Positions 20,666-33,304 are shown, numbered from the stretch's first letter. The stretch: DNA of 64,000 nt from Dreissena polymorpha (GCF_020536995.1 NC_068359.1:87036697-87100696), one strand, 5' to 3'. The notes: generated from the sequence alone by a model not told the origin. Numbers and translations: made by a program.

Positions 20666-22433
20666 ATTAGCGGCGAAAATGATAAATAAGATTCAAATTA
20701 ACAACGGATATCATATGGTTATTATGGAATAATTTAATTAATGCGTGTGACAATTAACGCAAATTACTACGTTTGAAATAAAAAACAACAAAATAATATT
20801 TATTAGAAATCTTCACAGTGACTGTGCGTCATGGAAACCGGTGTTGGAAAAATTGGAGTGCAGTCTACTCACAAAGTTAAAGCATTTAAGATGAGTATCG
20901 TTCGAAAATGGAAAGAGACAAACATGATTTGATTTATATGTTAGTGGATCTGTGTATTCTCAGATTCGTATGCATATTCTGCTTTATTATGTTTGTCACG
21001 CTGTACAGTTTACTGAAATAGCATTGAACTGAGGATGTAAAGTGCAACTGCAAGATATTGAATGGTAAACAAATTAAATGTATTATTTTAACTCCATTTA
21101 ATACATCATTAACACAGCAAAAACACTAAAGTGTGTTTGTTCATGTTTTCACCATGTGATATTAAATATAAAAAAAAATCTGAATTAAATTAATACTCTT
21201 GAAGAGGTTATGATTACACTACGCGACCCGTGATTTTTGCCTAATTTGCGGAGTCAAGGCGGGCATTTTGCTTTTTGGGTGTAAAATCACAGCGATTTCA
21301 CGTGGCTCGTCACTCCGATGTCGCGCGAGAGCAAGATAATCTTCGCGCTAAATACCCTCAATGTTGTGGTGATTCGCTGCAATTCGCCGCAATTCGCCGT
21401 GATCGCAGTGGATATCGGTGACATCGATGATTCGCCAATTCATGCATATAAACCGAATCGTATCGATAACTGTATACATAACGCTTTTCTAATGTTCACA
21501 ATTATCAAATAATCCAACATAATTGCAACATCACTTACGAAAAATAATATTAAACATTTATGTTGGTAAATATGTTTGAGAATTTCATTTACAGAACTAT
21601 ATGACTACACCATTTTTCAGAAGTGTAAAGAGTACAGTGCATAATGTGGAACACAGCTTTCATTGGATGAGCGAATTTAAAAAAACGTTTTATTGCGTCA
21701 TATGCCATCATGTAAAAAACGTGTTCCTCCTGGAAATTGTGCTGTAAATGCATAATATTATCAAAACATTTTTTTGACACGTAAAGCGTTGTAACAAATT
21801 AATATACAATTCAAAACAATTATACCATAAGTATAAATGTTCCGTTAAATTCCCAAATGAGAATAATAATTTAATAATTTATAATCCGAAACACACTTCT
21901 GATGTTTTAATGTTAACACGACGTATACAAATGCTTCCAATATAGCCATCATGTATATTTCGAAAATTATGCGGCAATGTACAAGGTCAAGGTATTGAGT
22001 GTGCAAGTATTTATTTTTTTATACAAACTGCGTAGCGCAGAGAACATTGAATTCTGTTGATTTCGGTTAAATGTTTCTTTCGTATTTTTAAAACAGTTAT
22101 ATCGCCAACAATTTGATATTTCTTTTAAAGTCAAATCAAACACACCGTATCCGTATCGTTACTGATAGAAGTAAAGCATAATACCTTGACTTGTATAGTT
22201 TTTGTTGTGAGAGACCATCTGAGTAAACGCCGAAAAATATATACAAACTGTTATTTTTTGTCAATGCCCTTTGATCCATTATCGCACTTAATTGGCAGCG
22301 CCATCTTGTTGTTTCTGTGATTGTCACATCTTTTCACAGTTTGAACACATACAAAGAGTGCCAATTAGACACTAGACGAACACTATCACCCGCTGGACAG
22401 TACACAATAAATAATCAAATGTTGAGGGTTTTT

Positions 22434-23036
22434 ATCCCCCGCCAGAGGCGGAGGGATATTGTTTTGGCGTTGTCCGTCCGTATAGCTGTCCGTCCGTCCG
22501 TCCGTCCGTCCGGCACTTTTTTGTCCGGAGCCATATCTTGGAAGTTCTTTGGTGGATTTCATTTAAACTTGATATGGCCCTTTGTATCTTGAAAAAATGA
22601 TTTTTAGTGTCCGGAGCCATATCTTGGAAGTTCTTTGGCGGATTTCATTGAAACTTGGTATGAGTATATATATGCATAAGAGGATGATGCACGCCAAATG
22701 GCATTGTACACCATCTGTTAAAAACAGACTTATGGCACTTTGTATCTTGAAAAAATGCTTTTTACTATAGGCACTTTTGTGTCCGGAGCCATATCTTGGA
22801 AGTGCTTTGGCGGATTTCATTTAAACTTGGTATGAGTATAATATGCATAGGCGGAGGGATATTGTTTTGGCGTTGTCCGTCCGTCCGTCCATCCGTCCGT
22901 CTTCCTTTGTCTTAGTTTTGTGTTATTGTCCTCCGTCCGTCCATCTATCATTATGTTCATCCGTCCATTTGCACCCATCCTCAAACAAAGCAGATGTTGC
23001 GGGGGATACCTTGGGCCTTTCAGGCCCCTCTTGTTT
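22434..23036. mobile_element. GTCCGTCC-type element inserted in the transposon
   Basis: It begins ATCCCCCGCCAGAGGCGGAG with a small hairpin, then (GTCC)n. Three to four units follow containing GGAGCCATATCTTGGAAGTT and TTTCATTTAAACTTGGTATG, then another (GTCC)n, and the end CTTTCAGGCCCCTCTTG. The empty site is preserved in copy 1 near 15628 (GAGGGTTTTTG). No clear target-site duplication is seen, as expected for Helitron-like insertion into T-rich DNA. Confidence 0.7.
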
Positions 23037-23083
23037 GTTTGTGTGTGAAAACCCAGAGAGATGCATGTACATTATTACTCATC

Positions 23084-23664
23084 AAAGTTTCACAGTTTAT
23101 TGGCAATCGGCAATAGAAACATGTCCTTTAGCCATTACAACATAATTATGGCAAAGAACAAAGAACGGTTAAGTAATATCATCACACACCACAAGTACAC
23201 CATATAATATTCAAGCAAATATACATCAAGTAACGTAAACACACCTGGTGAAAAGATAACTTTATAAATTTAAGCATAACGTAGAATGGAATATAACGAG
23301 GAGCATCTGGTTACTAGCTATTTTATTATAAAATGTATTTCTGTAACGAAACTTGATAATTAATAGCTTCTTTAGGATTAAAATTCCTAATATTTATTTT
23401 TGTCGATGTCATAGTAGTTGGAAATAAATTTAAGGTAGGCCAAGAGATGTGCCCAATAATTTCAATCTAAGTGTCTATAATTGTCACAACAAAGTAGGAA
23501 GTGATACTCAGATTCAACAACGTTCATATTGCAGAATCGACAAATCTCTGATCCTGATCAATACCTACGAATTGCCCACTTTAATTTCTAGATGGTGCGA
23601 GATAGTCTAAAACGGGCAAATTGTTTCAGCAGGTCATTTTTTTTTGTATTTTTAACAATTCATC
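23084..23664 (-). mobile_element. 5'-truncated LINE 3' end
   Basis: On the minus strand a frame reads RFCNMNVVESEYHFLLCC followed by DNYRHLD, the Cys/His C-terminal tail typical of invertebrate CR1-like ORF2 proteins. The low-coordinate end reads GCCAATAAACTGTGAAACTT on the minus strand, an AATAAA-containing LINE terminus. The block is absent from copy 1 of the host transposon. Confidence 0.65.
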
Positions 23665-24452
23665 CTATTTATTGAACTCTATGATGCTTAGTGCTTAGTG
23701 CTACGTTGATATACTCGTTTTTTTCCAGCAAAACAACACAATGTTTAATGGCTTTAATATATAGGCATGATGTCATACCAACATAATTATTATAAACACG
23801 TATGTCATAATAAACATGTACTTAAAAATAGAACAGTAATGCATTTCCGATTTCCGGCTTATCAACATTGTGAATGTATGTACAACGCTCGGAAAGTAAT
23901 GCGAGTAACACCTGTTCACCGCATTGGAGCCTGAAACAGAAAATAATAAGTTTAGCATAATTTAGTCCAAATAATTAGACTAATCTACTGATTACATTTA
24001 AACTTTAAATGAAAGTGTTACTTAAACAATTTTGGTGGCGCGAATATTTTGCTTAACACGTTGACAAAAAGGGCTACACGTTATAATTCTTAATGAAATG
24101 CAAACAAAAGTATTAACATAATTAATAACGTCAATAAACACACACGGTAAGATCAAAGTTAAAAGGAAAACTTATATCATATTTCTCGTGTAATTACCAA
24201 ATTATTAGTTTCGTCTAAATCAAATACCATGTATAGAGAAACAAGGTATTTATAACCGACCAATGACGAAACACTATGCACTTTCAATTTACACAGGTGC
24301 TACGCTACATGTATATGGCAACAATATGTAATTTGAACAGTGGTAGTGTATTCGGGCTAGAATATAATTGCTTGTAAGTTTTAATAAACCTTCTGCTATG
24401 TAATTAGTTAAATAAGTTACATGTTATGTTCCAATAATTATTGCATGATCAT

Positions 24453-24552
24453 NNNNNNNNNNNNNNNNNNNNNNNNNNNNNNNNNNNNNNNNNNNNNNNN
24501 NNNNNNNNNNNNNNNNNNNNNNNNNNNNNNNNNNNNNNNNNNNNNNNNNNNN
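24453..24552. other. Assembly gap (100 N)
   Basis: Exactly 100 Ns, the conventional size for a gap of unknown length. It removes the right end of the second transposon copy. Confidence 0.99.
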
Positions 24553-24694
24553 CTCACCAAACAGTGAGTTAGGGTCGTGTAATGTAATAACTTGGTCGGG
24601 GCCTCATTTACAATGTTCGTTTTGACAAGTATGGTGAAAATTCTTTAAATTAACACAATTTTGCAAGTCTGGGGCTTCTTTATACTTACATTTG

Positions 24695-24770
24695 AGTCGT
24701 GCTCTGTGAAAAAGGGGTTTAATGCATGTGCGTAAAGTGTCATCTAAGATTAGCATGTGAATCTGCCTAT
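24695..24770. repeat. Fragment of the GTGCGTAAAGTGTC foldback repeat
   Basis: GTGCTCTGTGAAAAAGGGGT, ATGCATGTGCGTAAAGTGTC and AGATTAGCATGTG match the first third of the family described at 45243-45507. Confidence 0.7.
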
Positions 24771-25560
24771 TTATATACAGAATTATGGGAACGAGATTTT
24801 TCAAATACAATTCAATGCAATTCAATGCATTTAACATACTATAGATCTTAGAATGCCTTCTGTGTGAAACGTTGAATTATTTGAAAGTCAGCCCATTGCC
24901 CGATTCCCTATGGGAAACCAGATGTTATCCTCCTTGACTTAAATAAATCCTTAACGTGTATGTTCGATGATAAGTTGAGTAAACATGATGTTTCATGATG
25001 AGATATGTAATAGGTTATCAAGTGTATACTGAATCACAGGATTTACTTAGAGACTTTTATCTGATAATTTTGATCTGAGTTAGACGATCGTCCAACATTT
25101 TCGAATGATCATAATAGTCTTTTAGAGTTTTAGATTCATATACTATCTCTCGACTCACATCTCTGTCTTGAAATAATTAATGTTTAAAGTACATACGTAT
25201 CGTAACACTTGTTTTCTTAGAAATTTATTAACTACTTCGTCTCAAATCCATTGTTACATGATGCCTGTCTATTGCAAATGAGCTTTTCATACAGATTGCA
25301 CTGTGAAGCAGGGACACATCAGATGAGCATCGAACTATTATGGCAATAAGCCACACGAACGATTCGAGGAGCACATAACTGTCAATGTGATAAGTTTTGT
25401 TTTCAATTTTATAAGAAATTGACTAAGTAGTGTCACCAATGGCCTGATGATTAAGTTTCTAATTATATGCATCATTTTAAGGAACTGACAAAACAACTTC
25501 TCAATATAAACTAACATACCATAGCTATGATGCCAAACTCATACTCACATAAAATTATCA
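24771..25560. other. No recognisable feature
   Basis: No ORF or repeat edge that can be supported. Confidence 0.45.
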
Positions 25561-25570
25561 CTACATGTAC

Positions 25571-25880
25571 ATGATTAAGTGATGTACAGGTGTGTACATA
25601 CATAAGGTATTATATTGAAAAACTGCACTATTCTATAGGAGTACAGTACGTGCGCACTGTTTCTTGACCAGGAACATAATTATTGAGAACATGATGTCGT
25701 TTGTAATACTTTACAACGTACCAAAACGCTGAAGTGTAAACAGGAACTTAATTTCAACAAGTATGAGTGGATTTTGTTGCAAAGTTTTGGTTTGATTACA
25801 TTTTAATGTCTGACTGTATATATCGTTTTAAACACCATATTATTATTTTTGATTTTGCATGTGAATCCTGTTAAAATATT
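25571..25880 (-). repeat. Left arm of a diverged inverted repeat
   Basis: Its complement matches 28880-29160 at roughly 65 to 70 percent. Anchors on that strand are GTGTTTAAAACGATA, CAAAATCCAC, ACTTGTT and AGCGTTTTGG, in order. Either two copies of one dispersed element or the two arms of a large element. Confidence 0.5.
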
Positions 25881-27809
25881 TGCTGAATTTTGTTGTAAAG
25901 GTCGCTCAAAATGGCGATCCATCGTACCGTGCAAACAAGATCCGTACTCTTTGTTCAACATAAATATGAATATCAAATGCTCATGAAATATATGTCATGC
26001 TATAAAGATTGGCACGACTCAGCACAAGAACAAAAATATCTGTACATATGAAACAGTAGAAAACAGGATTGCATTTTTGTTGGTTTAAATGACATTCCTA
26101 TGTTCCCTTTATTGTCTTGTAACATGCATGTGATTTCCACGATACGTGTTTTTCAAAAATCACTTTTGTTTCACATGTTGGTTAATACAGAATTACATTT
26201 TGTAAACAGGCAAGTGTCATGTAAGTCCATGAAACTATTTGAGTTGACTTGCGACATCAGTAAAAAACAAGGAAATCCCTCCTTTTGCAGAATATTTTCC
26301 GTAACAAATACACTCCTCGAAAATGATATCAACTTCGATACGCATAATATGCGTTGAAACATATTTTTGATATACATATTATAATAAAATGTATTAATTA
26401 AAGGGTTAAAATGAAGATTTAAAGCTAACTGCTGTAGTTACTGCAGCGAAGTCAACGTTACCGTAGAGACGCGTGCGTGTGACAATTTAACAGAGTAACT
26501 TAAAATCGTACCACGCAAGCCAACATAAATTAAGTGTAGTTCTAATAAGCAATGGCCTATCATGAATAATTACTTACAAGCATTCCCTATCATGAATATA
26601 TTGTTTGAATATTTCTTAAAAGTTATAGAATATAGTATGGTCGAGAAGTCACGTCACCGAATATGTTGTACCCGTGCGTTTTACTAAAATTATGCCATCT
26701 CAATGCTGATTCAAACGCACTGTGTTTGCCATAAAAACCTTTACTGGTGTTGTTGTTTTAATAATATACTTTTCATTTTTACATCTTATGTGTAAGATTA
26801 TCGATTATTAACAGTCCCCGTAAGGACGTTAAAAAATTGCACTCGCCGCCCATATTTCAGGGCGTCGGCGCGGGGTATTGGGTATAGTTTTCAACTAGCA
26901 ATAACCACGCCACGGATAAACCTCATTGGCTATGGTACCGCCACTGCGCAAAGCTACTGAGAGCTACAGAGAAAACAATATATGCAAATCTAATATAACA
27001 AAGCGGAATTTAAAGATATATGAAATTGACAGCGTCTTTAATCATTAACAATTATATAAAAGAAAATCTCTGTCTTAAAAATACACGTCCAAAATATTCC
27101 ATATTTTGTTATAGGATTGCGTCCCTTTATTTCGATAATTTGTCTTTATTTCGTCGTCTTCCCGTCACAAGCTAGAACACGTATTGGATACGGTCGCCAG
27201 TGTCTTCAATTGAAATGCAAGTATGTAGGTATATCAACAACTTCCGCCTCTAGAATATTTGATCAATTTTGAGTCTAATGAATCTGTAGCGGAAAACGTA
27301 ACAGAAAATAATTTAACACAGTAGCTACTGTGTTGTAACCTGAAAATTAAGTTTGTGTTGTTCTTTATAAATGTATTTGCATAAGAATATCAAGTTAGAT
27401 ACGAATTAACATCCTTACACTAGTATTGTCCGTACATATGAATAGTGTAAATATAGAAACTGTATAATGATAAGTGTTAATCACAAATGATTAATGACTC
27501 CTGTATTACAGCGGAGATATAATCTGGAAGTCATGATATCATCCCAGAGAGAATGGTTGTATGAAACATATTATTCATATAGATTTATTAAACCTGTGCA
27601 TGCTGTTTGTAGCTTTGAGTACAGCATTTCATATATACAAATGACTTCATAATGTAATAAAAATTGTTCTACTAAACAACGAAGAGTTATTAGTTTAGGA
27701 TGTCTAACACTTGGCTTGTATTGTCGCACTCCTTGGTAAAATCCTAGGAAGAAAACTTCACAATCTATAATGAGTGCTTTTGATCAAACTACAAAGCAAA
27801 TAAATAAAA
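25881..27809. other. No gene recognised; one GC-rich patch
   Basis: At about 26820-26960 a GC-rich patch (CTCGCCGCCCATATTTCAGG, GGCGTCGGCGCGGGGT, CATTGGCTATGG) stands out from AT-rich surroundings and could be promoter-like or repeat-derived. No exon can be tied to it. Confidence 0.35.
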
Positions 27810-27812
27810 CCG

Positions 27813-28108
27813 AACAAATAGTTGATGTGTCGAAAATTAATAAGCTCACATGTTGCATGAGTGTACACACTTTACAGATTTCCTGTTGTTGTCTTCGAAT
27901 TAGTTTTTATGAATGCTCGGGGTACATCTATGATATATGAAAACAAAGGAACTTTTAATTTCAAAATAAATATAAACCTTTTTTCGCTAGATCTGTAAAG
28001 ACTTTCTCGGTTCACTGCAACTAATTCGAGGACAACAATAGGAAACCCGTTCAGTGAGGATAATTCTAAAGCTTGTGTTCTTATTTTTTTACGACACATC
28101 AACTATTT
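27813..28108. repeat. ~300-bp imperfect foldback element
   Basis: AAATAGTTGATGTGTCG (27813) and CGACACATCAACTATTT (28091) are perfect inverses. Further in, CCTGTTGTTGTCTTCGAATT and its counterpart AATTCGAGGACAACAATAGG also pair. The centre contains no recognisable gene. Confidence 0.6.
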
Positions 28109-28350
28109 CTGCGTTTTTTTTTTTATAAATTTGCAATACCGTTTTAACCATAAATCTTATAAATGATGGAGATGTTGTCATCTTTTGTTCCAGGAACTAC
28201 TGCATCCCAAACCATCATCCATCATGGTTTAAAAATATATAAGAAAATTGCTTCGCTGTTAAGTAAAACAATCATGATTGCATTCACAAGTAATTGTTTC
28301 AGAGAAATGCTTTTCTTAAACCTACACATAACATACATAGGTTAAAGATA

Positions 28351-28639
28351 TGAGCCTTGTTCTGAGAAAACTGGGCTTAATGCATGTGCGTAACTGGGCT
28401 TATTGCATGTGCGTAAAGTGTCACCCCAGATAAGCCTGTGCAGACCGCACAGGCTAATCAGGGACGACACTTTCCGCCTAAACTTGATTTTCGGTAAAGA
28501 GGGACTTCCTTGAAATTAAAAATACCATAAAAGAGGAAAGTGTCGTCCCTGATTAACCTGTGAGGACCGCACAGGCTAATCTGGGACGACACTTTACGCA
28601 CAAGCATTAAGCCCAGTTTTCTCAGAACACGACTCATAT
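28351..28639. mobile_element. GTGCGTAAAGTGTC foldback MITE
   Basis: Ends are GAGCCTTGTTCTGAGAAAAC and its inverse GTTTTCTCAGAACACGACTC. Inside, CACAGGCTAATC, GGGACGACACTTTCCGCC and AGTGTCGTCCCTGATTA alternate in inverted order around a central TTGATTTTCGGTAAAGAGGG. GTGCGTAACTGGGCTTATTG is a short duplication near the left end. Confidence 0.8.
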
Positions 28640-28879
28640 TAATAATGCTTTCCATTCAAGCATTCCCTCTGGGGTTATATCAATTTTTCCGTTTTCATAT
28701 TGGTTACAACATACTTGTTATAGCATACTTGCTTAACAGTTTAATCTTATGCACCTAACAGTAGCTAATAGTACCACGAACAACTATATGGAAACAGTGT
28801 CTGGAGTAATATTATTACTGTACATGAACAACATAAAATTCACATGTACACAGTCAAATGGAACGTTATTTCATTGGAT

Positions 28880-29160
28880 TTATTGTGTTTAAAACGATAC
28901 ATACAATGAGTAATTATAAAACAGCAAAATCCACCCACACTTGTTTGACTTTAGTTCATTTGTATCGCTATCAGCGTTTTGGCCCAATTAACGTAGTGAT
29001 GTATAGTGTGCCAAAACAAAACCGTGTCCACCCCATTTCGCTCTTAATCAAGAACAATCGAGTCAGAAGTGTGCATCTATGGAATATTGTCCTTGTACAA
29101 TACACTTGCGTATAATTGCACACTTATACCTTGCCCATAAATGCAGTGATAATTTAACGT
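28880..29160 (+). repeat. Right arm of the diverged inverted repeat
   Basis: Partner of 25571-25880. The match continues outward to CAGTGATAATTTAACGTGA versus TAGTGATAATTTTATGTGA. Confidence 0.5.
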
Positions 29161-31823
29161 GAATCTAGGTATGTATCTTTTAACGTTTATGCAATATTCA
29201 TGTATTCATAAACATTTGGACGTGACTGTTAATTATCCAATCTATTCATCGGAATATTCAATATTAAAATGGACGAGGTGGGCTAATATCATGTTGAATT
29301 ATTTGTGGTTTTGGTTTCGATGTACCTTACTGAAAGTATGTTTGGTTTATGCACTGGGATATCTGTATTTCTTGGTTATGACATCTATATCTAACTTACA
29401 CTTGGAAACTGCAAAACTAGTCACACAAATCCGTACAAAAACAACAAGTCATACACATTATTCAGTCTCATTCATTCACTGGAAATGCGAATATTCAAAC
29501 ATTTTGCCGAAGAAAAAACAAGAGATGTTTATTCTCTAAAGTAACAACGCATTTCCCTTCAATAAACCGTATCATTTCATCATTAAAAGATGTTAATTAC
29601 AAAAATGTAATATCCATTGGTATTTGGAGAGTCGTCGCCTAAACAAGTAGTCCATGTTGACAGTATAGCCCATGGTACAGATTGGATGACGTACCCATTG
29701 CGTCCAGTATCGGACAACCATTTATAGACACTGTAGATACTTCAAACTAAAATTAAAGTTCTGACACGTTCATTACATTTTGTATATACCTATAACGTAC
29801 AATTTATAAACTCGTACGTGATAAATATTTACTTGTTATATCTTTCGGACACTTTTAATTGAGCGTAAAATACATAATTAATTCCTATTCAGTGACATAT
29901 GCAGTTTATAAAGGTGATACATCGCAATATTTTTTTATGAAATGATTTGAGAGGTGTTGACCTCCTTTAATCGTTGTTCTATTCGTCAGAAGCATTATGA
30001 AGATACCAAATTATATCTTTAAGATATTGCCCTGATTGCGTTCAAACTTTGAAAATCAATATCAACTGTCAGAGGCGCTTACCACGCTCACACGTTTTGA
30101 AATGTATCGACGTAAAGTTGTACATCTCTTTATTTGAGGCTCTTTTTCGGATAGCAGCAGTTTCATAAAAAGCACAATTTTGATGATCGAAAACAATTTT
30201 CTACTTTTTATTGTAAGGCCACAGATAGGATACCAAGCAAATGTACAAATATTTATGCTTTATTTGCTTTTTCAATCTGTTTAACGTAGACGGAACTGTA
30301 TACATGGTTTACATGCCACATGATGTTTCTTTAAATATGTATCAAACACATCTCCCAAAAAATCAGCGAGTAAGGACTAAGACAATTAGTATAATGAAAT
30401 ATCACGTGCATTGTACATATCTTATATCATTCAAACAATTTGATCCCTTCGGTAAAAATATGCTATATTGCTTTCATGTTCATAATTGTTTGTCTTTGTG
30501 TTTTTTTAATCGACACCGGTCTTCTTACTACCCATATTGAAAGCATCTGCTCGAATAAGAGGTATTACTATTGTATTTCTTCATTTATTGTTTATTTTTA
30601 TATCACCCCTTTAAACAATGAAGTTTATTCATTTTGTTTAATTTATGGTTTGTAACTTGTGACAAAATTATGTAAAAAAAACAACCTTTAAACGCATATT
30701 AAAGATGTGTACGTGTGACATTAACTTGCCTATGTATTGATTTAGGTACTGTAAATGTAGAGTTTAGAGGCGTGATATGTCACCCGGTAATAATTGGGGT
30801 ATATCCGTTATTTACACGCATTATCTTCCGTCACTTATTTGTATATTGTCGATTGACAATTTTAAACATTGTCATGGTTTCAAGTAAAAATCAACTTTTA
30901 ATACTACCTGTCATCGACCGAAGATATTTAATGCGTGCGATCGAGAATTTGGACATTAGTATGTACATGCCTTAAATATCGTGTAATATACGTTGTTCAT
31001 TCATAAAGCTTTCGCAGGGTTCAAATTGCGATGAAGGCAAGAAGCATTGGTTGAATTTGTGTTCTGTATATGAATACTGTTGCCAGATTATTCCAAATAT
31101 TATAGTTTCTGAAAGTACATTTAATGCCATTTTCCAAAAAGTCACAAATCTGTGGACATGTAGCTTTAACTTAATGTGCATGACCAAGATTGCTTTTCGT
31201 GATCCAGTGTAGAAAGGTTAATAACAAGCTCAATTAAACATATGTTTACATAATTTATATATTCTTCCAAACTGAAAGAGTGTTAATATTATCGTTACTG
31301 CATGCATTCACCATTGAATAAAATCACGTCATCCCCCATTTATAATGTTTACAATGAACACATGTTTCACGATCGTCATATCGCGATTTACGAGGGCTAT
31401 GCACTATTCACACTTATTTAAGCTCAGTACAAATGTGATAGATTAAAAAACAATATTTAGGATAAAGGCAAAGTTAATTGCATCTTGTATCGTGCAGTCA
31501 TATGCGGTATCCTGTTCATTACTGTATTGGGATAAGGAAATTTATAAAGTAAAATCCTTAACACACTGCTGATTTGGTGTGTGTTTCCCAAAATTGTCAT
31601 CTTAAAACATTTATAAAAAGATCTGGTTATCACTCATCAGTTGATGCGCGTTTTTCGTGTAAGTAATTAAACATCAAATAAAAGATAAACAATTTTTTTT
31701 TGGTTTATAACCTACCCAAGAATGTTTTTACGTTAGTTTCGCCGCTGTCAAGTTATAATCGCAAATGAATGTTAGATTTCCAAACTGTTACGATCGGGTT
31801 TACACTTAAATCAGTAGAGACCG
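29161..31823. other. No recognisable feature
   Basis: Several open frames of 70 to 126 codons lack an ATG start, composition or motif to support them. No repeat boundary is evident. Confidence 0.45.
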
Positions 31824-32087
31824 ATTGGTCATTGTCGGCTCAGGTATTTTCCGTAACCGGGATATATTTGTAGTATTCAAAAGAGTACCCGGGGTACTTT
31901 TAAGTAGTACCTGAGCCACAGCGACTAAATGAGATAGCCACGTTTCGTGTTTGACGGCCCGGATACTACTTACAAGTTCCCCGGTCCCCGGGTACTCTTC
32001 AGTATAGTGCAAAATAACCGGTGCTTAAAAGAGTATCCGTTTTACTATAATAGTATCAAGTAGTACCTGAGCCGACCAATGACCAAT
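31824..32087. mobile_element. 264-bp MITE with ATTGGTCATTG...CGGCTCAGGTA termini
   Basis: ATTGGTCATTGTCGGCTCAG at the left pairs with the inverse CTGAGCCGACCAATGACCAA at the right, differing by one base insertion. AGTACCCGGGGTACT and CCCCGGTCCCCGGGTACT lie inside. No coding capacity. Confidence 0.65.
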
Positions 32088-32345
32088 TTAGCGTTAGTTA
32101 GGCACGAAAACCTTCCAAACGTTTTGCCAAAATCACTTAGGGGCAACACAAGTACCATCATATCAAAACATGTTAATGAAAAACACAGTTCCTAAGTGTG
32201 TTATATATTCCATACGCATTGCCAATTGGCGTTGAAGTAAACAAACACTTCGGAGTCAACTTGGAAAACCAGCGCTGTTTCTTTGAATTTTAAAGTATTT
32301 CTACTCTTTTTGAACGATAAACGACCCCAAAATAATAGGATAAAT

Positions 32346-32488
32346 AGAATATTATGTGAGTTAAGAATAAAGATCAAGTTTATCATGCTCGGCACGAACC
32401 ATGTTAGCGCTCGGCAAGCCTCGCGCTACATCGGTTCTAAGCCTCGCATGATAAACTTGATCTTTATCCAAAACTCACATAATATTCT
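32346..32488. repeat. 143-bp near-perfect palindrome
   Basis: Outer 43-bp arms (AGAATATTATGTGAGTTAAG continuing to ATCAAGTTTATCATGC, and the inverse) differ at about five positions. The middle is also self-inverse: GCTCGGCACGAACC ... AGCGCTCGGC against GCCTCGCGCT ... GGTTCTAAGCCTCGC. The whole unit can fold into one long hairpin. Confidence 0.75.
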
Positions 32489-33239
32489 CTATATATATTG
32501 GGTCCCATGTATATTGATATACAATTTAACAGCTAGTCGAATCTTAGAATAAAACAGATTTTAAATACAGACCCGTCAATTAATTACCACACCTTAGGTC
32601 AATATACAAATACTTTTTTAATAAATTAATATATTTATTTCTAAATCTGATCATGTTAGGTTGTTTTCAGAGTCAGGTCGAAAGTCCGATCTTGTGGAGA
32701 TTCGTATTATGGTGACACAGTTTGGATACAACGTGGAAATCGGACGGCGGCGCGTTGAGAAGTACAAGGAGTTTGATAGGCTGTTTATTTAACTTTCAAA
32801 TGTAAAATGCAGAGGGAGTAACCGTCGTTTCGTATATTGACTTACAAACCGTAGTAATGTCCCTTTACTTAATTATAAATAGATTGTGTGTATTTTTTTT
32901 TGTTTCTGCGTGAACTAAATATCATGTGAGGTTAAAAAAGGAAATTTATTCAAATAAATTTTTCGTCAATCGAAACAACCGTTAATTTAGACTTTTTTTG
33001 TTGACAAGTGAAGGATTATATAATAAATATATTACACAAACATACGTTAGTATACGGTTATTAATTACTTAATGAATACATGTAAATACTTCCTGTATTG
33101 TTGTACGAATAACGAAAGTTCACTGACATTATTTAACTTATACGGCGAGTTCGTGTGAAGAACATTTCAACAACCATATTAAACTGTGTTTACTAAATTA
33201 AACGTCGAAATCGTTTGTTTTCAATGGAATGTGTTAACT
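32489..33239. other. Upstream region of the first IkB-like gene, no feature recognised
   Basis: AT-rich intergenic DNA. Nothing supported before the kB-like site at 33240. Confidence 0.45.
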
Positions 33240-33248
33240 GGAATTTCC
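33240..33248. promoter_or_regulatory. kB-like site upstream of IkB-like copy 1
   Basis: TGGAATTTCCA holds GGAATTTCC, the inner nine bases of the classical GGGAATTTCC kB site. A TATA-like TATAAAAA follows at about 33284. Confidence 0.4.
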
Positions 33249-33304
33249 AGAGACAATTACTATTACTAAACCGTATTTGTTTGCTATAAAAAAGAAAGTT
33301 TGTT

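Larger units (their letters stand above)
21217..24452. mobile_element. Second copy of the CACTA-ended transposon, with two insertions and a cut end
   Basis: It starts CACTACGCGACCCGTGATTT and is collinear with 14411-16483 of the first copy at about 90 percent by eye. Compared with copy 1 it has two extra blocks (22434-23036 and 23084-23664). It stops at the assembly gap, so the last ~400 bp and right terminus are missing. It is preceded by TA like copy 1. Confidence 0.8.

Noticed and set aside
27872-28102. A 76-codon minus-strand frame in the foldback element
   Set aside because: It spans the hairpin arms, has no motif and is probably fortuitous.
29159-29539. A 126-codon frame
   Set aside because: It starts with GTG, shows no motif, and has no splice or repeat context.
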